Part shown: positions 26,391 through 34,883 of the stretch, piece after piece
Position numbering within the stretch: position 1 is the first letter of the stretch
Layout: each line of letters starts with the position of its first letter
Assembly (NCBI GenBank): GCA_017450605.1
Contig: JAFSTG010000063.1
Location: 1-38,362 of the forward strand
Source of the DNA: Paludibacteraceae bacterium
Lineage (GTDB): Bacteria; Bacteroidota; Bacteroidia; Bacteroidales; Paludibacteraceae
Direction: 5' to 3'
DNA length: 38,362 nt
Translations under genes and position numbers: made by a program
Notes under the pieces: generated by a model
Databases searched by the model: none
Told to the model about the DNA's origin: nothing
What the model saw: the letters and a program-made list of their open reading frames with translations, nothing else

Positions 26391-29300
26391 ATGGCTATCT
26401 ACAAATCAGCAATAGAAAAACCGGTAACCACTGCACTTATCTTCGTAGCAGTTATCGTGATAGGTGTCTTTTGCTATCTGCAACTACCTATCGACCAGTT
26501 CCCGGAAATGGACCCGCCCTACATCACCGTTATGACCACTTATCCGGGTGCTTCGGCATCTGAGATGGAGACTAATGTAACCAAAGTGATGGAAAATGCA
26601 CTCAACTCTGTTGACCACCTTAAGCATATAACTTCCCAATCGAAGGATAACATGTCGATGGTTACCCTTGAACTTGAATGGGGCTCTAATATCGACGAGG
26701 CTGTCAACGATGTGCGAAGTTTCGTCGATATGACGCGTAACTCATTGCCCGACAATTGCAACACACCTATCATCTTTAAACTTTCGACATCGGCAATGCC
26801 TATCTGCCAATACTCCATTACGGCAGACGAGACATACGCCGGACTCGACAAAATTCTCAACGATGAAGTGGTGCCTCAACTCAACCATATTGATGGCATA
26901 GGTAACATTTCTCTTTCAGGCTCGCCAGACCGGCATGTCTATATCGACATCGACCAGCAGAAACTCGATGCTTACGGACTTACACTCGAGCAGGTAGGGC
27001 AAGTGATAACTGCCAACAACCTCAACCTCTCGTCTGGTACGGTGAAGATGCCGCAAGAGCAATATCAGATGCAAGTGCGCTCTGAGTATATCGAATCGTC
27101 GGAGATAGAGAATCTGATGGTTGCCATGACTCCGATGGGTCAGCAAGTGTTCGTTCGCGATATCGCAACAGTTAAAGATACCATCAAAGACCTCTCGCTC
27201 GACGAAAAAACCAACGGCAGGGAAGCCGTGCGTCTTGTTATTGCCAAGCAAACCGGTGCCAACACCGTTAAAGTCTGCGCTGATGTGAGAAAAGAACTTG
27301 CACAGATTCAGAAGCAATTGCCAACCGATGTGAAAATCGAAAAAATTTACGACTCGTCGGAGAACATACAGAACTCCATTAATTCGCTCGAAGAATCGGT
27401 ACTATACGCTCTGCTCTTCGTTGTACTTGTGGTGCTGTTCTTCCTCGGCAAATGGCGTGCTACCATCATCATCGGTATAACCATCCCTATAGCCCTTATC
27501 GTAGCATTTATCTACCTGAAGATGGCGGACTCGTCAATCAACATCATATCGCTCTGTTCGCTAACCATTGCTATCGGTATGGTGGTTGACGATGCCATAG
27601 TAGTGCTCGAAAATATCACTCGACATGTTGAACGAGGCGAAGATCCGCACGAAGCAGCCATATACGCAACCAATGAGGTTTGGGTATCGGTTATTGCCAC
27701 CACCTTAGTGCTCGTTGCGGTGTTCGTACCTCTGACAATGCTTACCGGTATGGCAGGAATAATGTTCCATGAGTTAGGATGGATTGTTACAGTTGTATGC
27801 TGTACATCAACTGCTGTTGCTATCTCGCTCACACCTATGCTTTCGTCGAAACTGCTGAAAGCAAAGAAGGTACATGTCGATGCTGAAGGTAACTTAGTGG
27901 AAGACGAAGCAGGCAAGAAATCGTGGTACGACCGCACCGTTGTGCGTTTCCTCGATATTGTTGACCACTACTACGCCAAATCGCTCGGATGGTGTTTGAG
28001 ACATAAATTAGCCACCTTCACTATCCTTATAGCATTCTTTGTGGCAACACTTATTCCTGTATTCACAGGGAAGATTGGTACCGACTTTATGCAACAACAA
28101 GACAATGGCCGATTGTCGATTTCTGTAAAACTGCAACGAGGCACACGTATTGAAGAGACGCTTAAGACTGCACGCACACTCGAACGCCGATTTGTAGAAC
28201 TTGTACCAGAGATTCAACTTATCAACACTTCGGCAGGCTCTAACGACGATGCTTCTATCTCGGCAATGTTCTCATCTACAATGAACAACAAGATATCAAT
28301 GATTGTTCGTTTGCCTAAGAAATGGGAACGCAACAAGACAATATGGGAGATAGCCGAGATACTTCGCCAGGAAATGGCAAAATATCCTGAAATAATCGAG
28401 TATCAATGTAACGTCGCAGGCGGTATGGGCGGTGGTAGTAATACCGTTGACCTCGAGATTTATGGTTACGACTTCGACCGCACCTCGCAGTTGGCAGAAC
28501 AGGCACGTCAACTCATCAAAGACCTCCCCGGTGCACGCGACGTCAATATCTCACGCGAAGACGACCGACCCGATATCAAAATAACAGTTGATAAAGAAAA
28601 AGCTTCGCGCCTTGGTTTGTCGTCGGCGACATTGTCCACCTACCTGCGCAACCGTGTAAGCGGTATGACTTGCGGTTATCTTAAGGACGACGGCTCAGAA
28701 TACGATATCATTGTTCGACTGATGGAGGACGACCGTAATTCTATTTCCGACATTTTAGACCTTAGTATTCCTACAGCAACGGGCAAGACTATAAAACTCT
28801 CTGAAGTGGCAGAAGTAGGAGAGTATTGGGCTCCGCCAACCATCGAACGTAAATCACGCCAACGTATCGTAACAGTGAAAGTAACACCTCACGAGACTTC
28901 GCTTGGAGAATTGGCACAATCCATTCAAGCTCAAGTAATTCCACAACTCGACCTTCCGGTAGGTTACTCAACACATATCGGAGGAAATTACGAAACACAG
29001 CAAGACACCTTCCGCGATATGATTCTGCTCGGTGCACTTATCATCTTACTTGTATTCATAACCATGGCTTCGCAGTTCGAATCGCTACTTAAACCGTTCA
29101 TCATCATGTTCACGGTGCCATTTGCCCTCTCAGGCGTTATCATAGCACTATGGATTACAGGGCGTTCACTCGATATGATTGGTGCACTTGGTTTGGTTCT
29201 TCTCGTTGGTATTGTGGTTAAGAACGGTATTGTGCTTGTTGACTATATCAACCTCATGCGCGAGCGCGGTTATGCTCTCAACGATGCTATACAGATGTCG

Positions 29301-29573
29301 GGCGAAAGCCGTATCCGACCGGTGCTTATGACTGCATTCACCACCATTCTCGGTATGATTCCTATGGCAGTCAGTTCAGGTGAAGGTGCTGAGATGTGGC
29401 AACCACTCGGAATAGTGGTTATCGGAGGTCTGACAGTATCAACATTCCTTACCCTTTATGTTGTACCTGTGCTCTACGGAGCAATGTCGAAACGCGGTGA
29501 GCGCGACAAACAACGTAAACTGCGCGAGAAGTTCATTTTCATGAACCTGAAAGTTAAGGACAAACAAGAGTAA
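26391..29573 (+). CDS. RND (AcrB/HAE1-like) multidrug efflux permease
   Basis: 1060 residues with the standard layout: TM1 at the N-terminus, a large periplasmic loop, TM2-6, a second loop, TM8-12. TM4 carries the paired acidic residues of the proton relay in GMVVDDAIVVLENI (D400-D401). The N-terminal QLPIDQFPEMDPP and the C-terminal GIVVKNGIVLVDYINLMRE and SRIRPVLMTAF motifs are typical of HAE1-type pumps. It drives proton-coupled export of hydrophobic compounds through the adaptor and TolC-like channel. The gene lies 37 bases after the adaptor and 18 bases before a PII-like gene. Substrate range is not predictable from sequence. Confidence 0.95.
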   Translation: MAIYKSAIEKPVTTALIFVAVIVIGVFCYLQLPIDQFPEMDPPYITVMTTYPGASASEMETNVTKVMENALNSVDHLKHITSQSKDNMSMVTLELEWGSNIDEAVNDVRSFVDMTRNSLPDNCNTPIIFKLSTSAMPICQYSITADETYAGLDKILNDEVVPQLNHIDGIGNISLSGSPDRHVYIDIDQQKLDAYGLTLEQVGQVITANNLNLSSGTVKMPQEQYQMQVRSEYIESSEIENLMVAMTPMGQQVFVRDIATVKDTIKDLSLDEKTNGREAVRLVIAKQTGANTVKVCADVRKELAQIQKQLPTDVKIEKIYDSSENIQNSINSLEESVLYALLFVVLVVLFFLGKWRATIIIGITIPIALIVAFIYLKMADSSINIISLCSLTIAIGMVVDDAIVVLENITRHVERGEDPHEAAIYATNEVWVSVIATTLVLVAVFVPLTMLTGMAGIMFHELGWIVTVVCCTSTAVAISLTPMLSSKLLKAKKVHVDAEGNLVEDEAGKKSWYDRTVVRFLDIVDHYYAKSLGWCLRHKLATFTILIAFFVATLIPVFTGKIGTDFMQQQDNGRLSISVKLQRGTRIEETLKTARTLERRFVELVPEIQLINTSAGSNDDASISAMFSSTMNNKISMIVRLPKKWERNKTIWEIAEILRQEMAKYPEIIEYQCNVAGGMGGGSNTVDLEIYGYDFDRTSQLAEQARQLIKDLPGARDVNISREDDRPDIKITVDKEKASRLGLSSATLSTYLRNRVSGMTCGYLKDDGSEYDIIVRLMEDDRNSISDILDLSIPTATGKTIKLSEVAEVGEYWAPPTIERKSRQRIVTVKVTPHETSLGELAQSIQAQVIPQLDLPVGYSTHIGGNYETQQDTFRDMILLGALIILLVFITMASQFESLLKPFIIMFTVPFALSGVIIALWITGRSLDMIGALGLVLLVGIVVKNGIVLVDYINLMRERGYALNDAIQMSGESRIRPVLMTAFTTILGMIPMAVSSGEGAEMWQPLGIVVIGGLTVSTFLTLYVVPVLYGAMSKRGERDKQRKLREKFIFMNLKVKDKQE

Positions 29574-29591
29574 CCAACGAAAAATAAAAAC

Positions 29592-29885
29592 ATGAAAGCA
29601 GTATTTATTATATTCAACCAAGCTAACACCGAGCGTGTTGAGTACATGCTCGACACACTGGATATTAAAGGTTTCACTTTCTTCGAACAAGTTCAGGGAA
29701 GAGGCACCAATGGCGGAGAACCTCGTCGTGGAACTCACACTTGGCCGGAAATGAACTCGGCCGTCATCACCATAGTTGACGACGGGAAAGTAGCCACGCT
29801 ACTCGAGTCGGTAGAGAAACTCGACTTGCGCAACCCTGAAGTGGGAGTAAGAGCTTTTACATGGAATGTGGAAAAAACAGTGTAA
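29592..29885 (+). CDS. PII-like small regulatory protein at the end of the RND operon
   Basis: 97 residues with a ferredoxin-like beta-alpha-beta pattern (MKAVFIIFNQANTERVEYML at the start, AVITIVDDGKVATLLESVEK later). The segment GRGTNGGEPRRGTHTWPEMN resembles the region around the T-loop of GlnB-like proteins, but no canonical uridylylation tyrosine context is visible. Related small PII-like proteins sit next to RND pumps in other Bacteroidales, as far as I know. With an 18-base gap it is surely in the operon. I infer a cytoplasmic sensor or modulator of the pump; its ligand is unknown. A bidirectional terminator follows. Confidence 0.75.
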   Translation: MKAVFIIFNQANTERVEYMLDTLDIKGFTFFEQVQGRGTNGGEPRRGTHTWPEMNSAVITIVDDGKVATLLESVEKLDLRNPEVGVRAFTWNVEKTV

Positions 29886-29901
29886 GAAAGCTTTATTCAG
29901 A

Positions 29902-29943
29902 AAAAAAGCAAGACTTTAACCGAGGTTAGAGTCTTGCTTTTTT
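29902..29943. terminator. Long bidirectional terminator between the efflux operon and rseC
   Basis: A stem of about 19-20 bp with one T-G wobble pairs 29902-29921 with 29924-29943, around a tiny GA-centred loop. It starts with an A-run and ends with a T-run, so it can work on both strands. It overlaps the last codons of rseC, whose stop is at 29916-29918. Confidence 0.9.
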
Positions 29944-30341
29944 GCATAAAAAACCATTCGGCGACTAAACCGTGGCGATAGGAAATGAAGAATTATGAAA
30001 TAGGGAATCAATGCTGCTATCGAAACTGTTCCTACCACAGCCTCGTTATCAATGAATACCGAAAGAAAAAACGCCATTCCTATAAGAATAACAAAAGGAA
30101 TAATATATGCGAGTGCCACTGCTTCCCATGCCATAGCACTCGAACCAGACAATTCCACTCTATCGCCTTTCGCAAGCGGCTGTAAAGCTACTGCCTCAAT
30201 ATGTTTCTCCTTACTCTCGGCTGCCGCACAATGAGTCTTCACATCGCATGCAGCACATGCCGACTGCTGCTCGATAACGACGATTACCTTACCGGCAGAA
30301 ACAGATTCTACTATTCCCGTATGACTTATTTGATTTGCCAT
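29916..30341 (-). CDS. rseC: RseC/MucC-family membrane protein
   Basis: 141 residues from the ATG at 30341 (MANQISHTGIVESV). The open frame runs 38 codons further upstream, but that extension covers the promoter at 30365-30395, so I reject it. N-terminal region: GIVESVSAGKVIVVI followed by a cysteine cluster CAACDVKTHC, which in RseC proteins is thought to hold a metal or redox centre. Then two transmembrane segments (ALAYIIPFVILIGMAFFLSV and a second one ending near FIILHFL). In many Bacteroidota rseC heads the rnf electron-transport operon, but here it is a single gene. Its role is probably membrane redox or sigma-E-type signalling; that is family knowledge, not visible in this locus. Confidence 0.85.
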   Translation of the reverse strand: MANQISHTGIVESVSAGKVIVVIEQQSACAACDVKTHCAAAESKEKHIEAVALQPLAKGDRVELSGSSAMAWEAVALAYIIPFVILIGMAFFLSVFIDNEAVVGTVSIAALIPYFIILHFLSPRFSRRMVFYAKKQDSNLG

Positions 30342-30364
30342 TTGTTGTTTATTTTTACGAGTAG

Positions 30365-30395
30365 CAAAATTATAAATTTTTCGCAACATACACAA
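30365..30395 (-). promoter_or_regulatory. Promoter of rseC
   Basis: In minus-strand sense, TTG (30395-30393), a 20-base spacer and TAATTTTG (30372-30365) match the phylum consensus, 24 bases before the ATG at 30341. This position fixes the start-codon choice. Confidence 0.75.
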
Positions 30396-30432
30396 TATAC
30401 AAACACTTTTGAGACAGAATAAAAAAACGCTA

Positions 30433-30463
30433 TTGCTCAAATGCAAAAAAATCATTAACTTTG
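30433..30463 (+). promoter_or_regulatory. Promoter of ftsK
   Basis: TTG (30433-30435), a 20-base spacer and TAACTTTG (30456-30463) fit the consensus. The leader to the ATG at 30563 is about 95 bases. Confidence 0.8.
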
Positions 30464-30484
30464 CCGCCTGATATTATAAGTTAA

Positions 30485-30530
30485 TGCAGCTACCTGCAGG
30501 CTTTTTTATATGAATCTTTCATTTGAAAGA
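30485..30530 (+). promoter_or_regulatory. Two small hairpins in the ftsK leader
   Basis: TGCAG/CTGCA (30485-30498, 4-base loop) is followed by GGCTTTTTTAT. Then TCTTTC/GAAAGA (30515-30530, 4-base loop) lies about 30 bases before the ATG. The first resembles a weak attenuator-type terminator. Function is uncertain. Confidence 0.35.
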
Positions 30531-30562
30531 CAACACAAACCTTAACTTAATTTTATTTTCCT

Positions 30563-33283
30563 ATGGCTAAACGTCGTTCCACAACCCCAAAACCCATCGA
30601 CAACTCGAAGTCAAGCAGCGAAAAAGACGAATTGTCGTTTTCCGATTTCATGCATAAAACCAACGAAGTGTTGAAGAGCAAGCAATTTCGCATAATATGC
30701 GGAGTGCTACTTTTACTTTTCACGTTGTTCACACTTATTGCTATAATAAGTTTTGCATTCACCGGTAATGCCGACAGTTCTATATTATCTGAATCGCTCA
30801 AATACCGATTTGCTCATCGTACAGCCATTAAAAATACTATGGGTATAATTGGTGCTGACATTGCATATCTTCTTATTGCAAAGACATTTGGTTGGGGATC
30901 ATTAGGAATTGTATTCTATGCATTGCTGTTATCGCTGCACTTGCTGAATATTTATAGAACAAACCTTATAAGAGCATTTTTTGCATGCTCGTTTTGGATT
31001 TTATGGGGTAGCATTGTTCTTGCTATGCTCCCTACTCCTCTCATCTTGTCGTATTCATTAGGCGGAGAATATGGTTTATTCCTCAGCAAGGGACTAATCT
31101 CATATATTCATTTATGGGGAACCATCATCTTACTTCTCGCTATTCTTATAGTCTTTCTTATCGCAATCGACAAGAACACCATCCCTCGTTTGAAAGCAAT
31201 GCGCGACAAGATAAAGGCTTCTATCGAAGCCCGTCGCCTGCGTCGCAAACTGAAACAAGAGCAAACAACCGATGATGATGGGAAAGACAAGGACAACGAC
31301 CTTACAGGCGCAAACAACGAAAATGAGAACGACCAAGAAGAAAACGATGGTATAGATAGCGATAACGATAATACCATTATTGTAAAAAGCGACGACGATG
31401 ATATAATTATTATCGACGACAACGACGATAACAAAGACGATAGCGATGTTACCTTTACTATAACCGATAGCTCTGAAAATGAGTCTCTACCGACAGACGA
31501 CGATAATGCCGACCTCAATACTGAGACCGATAAAGAAGACGATGAAAATGAAAATATAGTTGAAGATGAGAAAGATGAAGAAGGTGAGGGGAAAGAAAAC
31601 GACGACAACCAAGCCATTGCCATACATAAAGGCGAAGATGAGAATAACGACGACATAGGCATGACTATCGAAGTTAATGTCGAGGAGATGCTCAAGAGAG
31701 ACCCCGATTATCTGCTAAAGAAATATGGTCCGTTCGACCCTCACCTTGAACTTAGCAAATACGAGTTCCCATCGTTGTCGTTACTGAAAACCTACCCTAA
31801 CGAGAGTACTCCTATCATCGACAAGGACGAGCAACTTTCGAACAAGCAACTTATAGTTCGCACATTCAAGAGTTTCAATATCGAGATTGTAAATATTAAA
31901 GCCACTATCGGACCTACCGTCACTCTCTACGAGATAGTTCCGAAAGAAGGTACACGAATCAACCGTATTCAGACGCTTGAGAAAGATATTATGTTATCGC
32001 TAAGTGCCAACGGAATACGTATCATTGCTCCTATTCCGGGCAAAGGCACTGTGGGTATTGAAGTTCCTAACAAGAATCCGCAAGTTGTATCGATGCACTC
32101 TGTAGTAGCCTCAAGGAGATTCCAAGAGGAGAAAAAAATGCGTTTGCCGGTTGCTATGGGTAAGACTATTACCAACGAAGTGTTTATGTTCGACTTGGCA
32201 AAAACACCTCACCTGCTCGTTGCCGGTGCAACCGGTCAGGGTAAATCGGTTGGTTTGAACGCTATCATTACCTCGCTTCTATACAAGAAACATCCTACCG
32301 AACTGAAACTTGTACTTGTTGACCCTAAGATGGTAGAGTTCACCTTATTCGAACCTCTGGTTAGGCATTATATTGCTGCCATGCCAGACCAAGAAGAGAT
32401 AATTATTACCGACTGCCAAAAGGTTATCAACACCCTTAATTCGCTTGTTATCGAGATGGAAGACCGCTATATGCTTCTCATGGATGCTCGCGTTCGTAAT
32501 CTTGAGGACTACAACGAGAAAATCGTCAACCGCCGTCTCAACACGGCAAAAGATGTTAAAAATAGTCATGGCGGTACACAGCATCACCGCTTCCTACCAT
32601 ATTTAGTCATCATTATCGACGAGTACGGCGACTTTATTATGCAGGCCGGCAAGCAGGTAGAGACACCTATTGCCCGTATCACACAAAAAGCCCGCGCCGT
32701 GGGTATGCACATGATTCTTGCCACACAGCGCCCGTCGGTAAATATTGTAACAGGTGTAATAAAAGCCAACATCCCTACCCGTATCGCATTCCGCACGCAG
32801 TCGGTAATCGACTCTCGTACAGTGCTCGACACCAAGGGTGCCGAAGGATTAGTGGGCAAGGGAGATATGCTCTACTCAGGCGGAACGGAGTTAACACGTA
32901 TCCAATGTGCCTTTGTCGATACCCCCGAAGTGGAAGAAATAGTAAAACATATAAGCACGCAACAACACTTCCCCGCGCCATATCAATTGCCTGAATACAT
33001 ACCCGAAGGCGAAGAGGGAGAGGCATTGGCTCCGGGTAGCGTTGACCTTAAACGACTCGATCCTATGTTTAAAGATGTTGCCACCTATGTCGTTTCACGT
33101 CAGGAAGGCTCAACAAGCAAACTGCAACGCGCATTCGAAATAGGATATAACAAGGCAGGTAAACTCAGCGACCAATTAGAAGCCGCAGGCATAGTAGGCC
33201 CGAACAAGGGACCAAAAGGAAGAGACGTTCTCGTGCAAGATATGGCACAATTGGCACAGATTTTGGAAAGCTTAGGCTTGTAA
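30563..33283 (+). CDS. ftsK: FtsK/SpoIIIE-family DNA translocase
   Basis: 906 residues. N-terminal cytoplasmic stretch, then about four transmembrane helices between residues 43 and 215. Residues about 236-376 form an extremely acidic linker rich in D, E and N. The motor follows: FtsK alpha region, Walker A GATGQGKS near residue 554, Walker B LVIIIDEYGDF near 682, and a C-terminal winged-helix gamma domain (about 833-895, SRQEGSTSKLQRAFEIGYNK). It pumps chromosome ends through the closing septum and would activate dif recombination via the gamma domain. The acidic linker replaces the proline/glutamine-rich linker of E. coli FtsK. It has its own promoter and is followed 20 bases later by the LolA-like gene. 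Confidence 0.96.
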   Translation: MAKRRSTTPKPIDNSKSSSEKDELSFSDFMHKTNEVLKSKQFRIICGVLLLLFTLFTLIAIISFAFTGNADSSILSESLKYRFAHRTAIKNTMGIIGADIAYLLIAKTFGWGSLGIVFYALLLSLHLLNIYRTNLIRAFFACSFWILWGSIVLAMLPTPLILSYSLGGEYGLFLSKGLISYIHLWGTIILLLAILIVFLIAIDKNTIPRLKAMRDKIKASIEARRLRRKLKQEQTTDDDGKDKDNDLTGANNENENDQEENDGIDSDNDNTIIVKSDDDDIIIIDDNDDNKDDSDVTFTITDSSENESLPTDDDNADLNTETDKEDDENENIVEDEKDEEGEGKENDDNQAIAIHKGEDENNDDIGMTIEVNVEEMLKRDPDYLLKKYGPFDPHLELSKYEFPSLSLLKTYPNESTPIIDKDEQLSNKQLIVRTFKSFNIEIVNIKATIGPTVTLYEIVPKEGTRINRIQTLEKDIMLSLSANGIRIIAPIPGKGTVGIEVPNKNPQVVSMHSVVASRRFQEEKKMRLPVAMGKTITNEVFMFDLAKTPHLLVAGATGQGKSVGLNAIITSLLYKKHPTELKLVLVDPKMVEFTLFEPLVRHYIAAMPDQEEIIITDCQKVINTLNSLVIEMEDRYMLLMDARVRNLEDYNEKIVNRRLNTAKDVKNSHGGTQHHRFLPYLVIIIDEYGDFIMQAGKQVETPIARITQKARAVGMHMILATQRPSVNIVTGVIKANIPTRIAFRTQSVIDSRTVLDTKGAEGLVGKGDMLYSGGTELTRIQCAFVDTPEVEEIVKHISTQQHFPAPYQLPEYIPEGEEGEALAPGSVDLKRLDPMFKDVATYVVSRQEGSTSKLQRAFEIGYNKAGKLSDQLEAAGIVGPNKGPKGRDVLVQDMAQLAQILESLGL

Positions 33284-33303
33284 CTACTTCTAAAAAAATT
33301 ACC

Positions 33304-33927
33304 ATGCAAAAGGTCGTATATACCACACTACTGCTTTTCTTTAGCACAATACTGCTAAATGCTCAAACAGCTGACGAAATAATTAAACATTTCTTCGGCA
33401 GACTTGAGCACGAAACTCTCGTTAGCCGATTCTCTGCCACTATAACTGACTCAAAAGGACTGAACCCGATGACGCAAAACGGATTTGCCGAAATTAGAGG
33501 AGAGGTGTTTCATGTTCGGATATGGGATATGGAATTGGCATTCGATGGCGTAACACTTGCAAGTTACAACGGCGATACAAACGAACTTACATTATCCGCC
33601 CCAACAGAAGAAGAACTGCAACAAGGCAATCCGCTATTATATGCCAAAGCAATGCTCGAATTGTATAACGCTCGTTTTGCCTCACAACAACCACAAGGCA
33701 TCACCATAATAGAACTCATACCCAAATTAGCAGGTTCTCAAATACAAGGCATCACCATTCAATTAGGCAAGACCGACCTACTGCCACAACGTATTTCTCT
33801 CAGAGAAACGAATACACATACCAATATTATTTTTCAAGACCAACAATGGAGCGAACTTCCTCCAGTTACCACTATCCCCACTGATATAGAGGGTAAAGAG
33901 TCTCCTTTTATTAACGACCTGCGATAG
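33304..33927 (+). CDS. LolA-like outer-membrane lipoprotein carrier
   Basis: 207 residues with signal peptide (MQKVVYTTLLLFFSTILLNA). The mature part shows the half-open-barrel pattern of LolA-like proteins: short amphipathic beta strands such as FSATITDSKG, VFHVRIWDMELAFDG and TLASYNGDTNELTLSAP. Sequence conservation in this family is low, so the call rests on layout and on its position right after ftsK, where Bacteroidales often carry a LolA-like gene. It would carry lipoproteins through the periplasm. 68 bases separate it from parB. Confidence 0.75.
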   Translation: MQKVVYTTLLLFFSTILLNAQTADEIIKHFFGRLEHETLVSRFSATITDSKGLNPMTQNGFAEIRGEVFHVRIWDMELAFDGVTLASYNGDTNELTLSAPTEEELQQGNPLLYAKAMLELYNARFASQQPQGITIIELIPKLAGSQIQGITIQLGKTDLLPQRISLRETNTHTNIIFQDQQWSELPPVTTIPTDIEGKESPFINDLR

Positions 33928-33969
33928 ACTATAGAATGAGTCAAAAGTAAAAAGACATATTAAAATTTT

Positions 33970-33990
33970 GAAATCTGAAATTAGAAATAT
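33970..33990 (+). repeat. 7-bp-period repeat before parB
   Basis: Three consecutive heptamers GAAATCT, GAAATTA and GAAATAT end 5 bases before the parB ATG at 33996. The rest of the gap (33928-33969) is A-rich, with no promoter I can recognise. Confidence 0.6.
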
Positions 33991-33995
33991 CAATT

Positions 33996-34868
33996 ATGAA
34001 AACTAACGGACTTGGACGAGGGCTTGATGCTCTTATAGACACCACACATATCAACACTAACGGTTCTTCTTCTATTAGCGAGGTTGACTTGTCCTTGATA
34101 ATGCCTAATCCCGACCAACCTCGTCGCACTTTCGACGAGGATGCACTCAACGAATTAGCAGAATCCATAAAAGAGCATGGCGTTATATCTCCCATAACTC
34201 TCAAGAAAAACACCGGCAATACATACCTTATCATTGCCGGCGAACGGCGTTTCCGCGCTGCCAAGCAGGTCGGACTGACCACCATCCCTGCATATATTCG
34301 CACCGCTAAAGACGAGCAGGTGTTAGAGATGTCGATAATCGAGAATATTCAACGAGAAGACCTCGACGCCATTGAGATTGCTCTCGCATATCAACGACTG
34401 ATTGAGGACTACAAACTCACGCAAGACCAATTGGCTCAACGTGTAGGTAAAAAACGTGCCACAGTAGCCAACTATTTGCGTCTGCTCAAATTGCCGGCTG
34501 AGATTCAGTTAGGACTCAAAGAGAAACGCATCGATATGGGTCATGCTCGTGCCATACTCGGTTCACCATCGCCCACAGAACAGTTGGCTATCTACAAGCA
34601 AATACTCGACGAAGGATTGTCGGTACGCCGTGTAGAAGAATTAGTAAATCAAAGCAATATCGCTCCATCAACAGATATTCCTCAAAAAGAGAGAAAACCT
34701 CAACAACAGAAAAAAGACGAGCATATACAAGCCATTGAGCAATCATTGTCGGGATATCTCGAGACAGAAGTAAACATCAACAGCAAAAGCAAAGGGAAGG
34801 GTAAAATACTTATATCATACAATTCTGAAGAGCACTTATCGCAACTGCTTCATAGACTAATCAAATAA
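33996..34868 (+). CDS. parB: ParB/Spo0J-family chromosome partition protein
   Basis: 290 residues. Starts with the typical GLGRGLDALI. The N-terminal CTPase domain has GERRFRA (82-88) and ENIQRED (116-122), followed by a helix-turn-helix (LTQDQLAQRVGKKRATVANY) that would bind parS, and a short C-terminal dimerisation region after a charged linker. It loads onto parS near the origin and spreads as a CTP-dependent clamp. Normally parA lies directly upstream; here the upstream neighbour is the LolA-like gene and no parA is in the window. The downstream DUF5683 and mltD genes keep the usual Bacteroidota order. Confidence 0.95.
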   Translation: MKTNGLGRGLDALIDTTHINTNGSSSISEVDLSLIMPNPDQPRRTFDEDALNELAESIKEHGVISPITLKKNTGNTYLIIAGERRFRAAKQVGLTTIPAYIRTAKDEQVLEMSIIENIQREDLDAIEIALAYQRLIEDYKLTQDQLAQRVGKKRATVANYLRLLKLPAEIQLGLKEKRIDMGHARAILGSPSPTEQLAIYKQILDEGLSVRRVEELVNQSNIAPSTDIPQKERKPQQQKKDEHIQAIEQSLSGYLETEVNINSKSKGKGKILISYNSEEHLSQLLHRLIK

Positions 34869-34883
34869 AAGTAGCGCTCAAAA

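Noticed and set aside
30342-30455. Upstream start for rseC
   Set aside because: Would overlap the promoter elements at 30365-30395; the ATG at 30341 begins the conserved part.
31108-31695. Minus-strand serine-rich frame of 195 codons
   Set aside because: Shadow of the GAC/GAT-rich acidic linker of ftsK.
33091-33106. parS-like sequence GTTTCACGT in ftsK, and TTTCACGTG in trxB (37094-37102)
   Set aside because: Only one half of the 16-bp parS palindrome matches at each site; the other half is poor and both are inside coding sequence.
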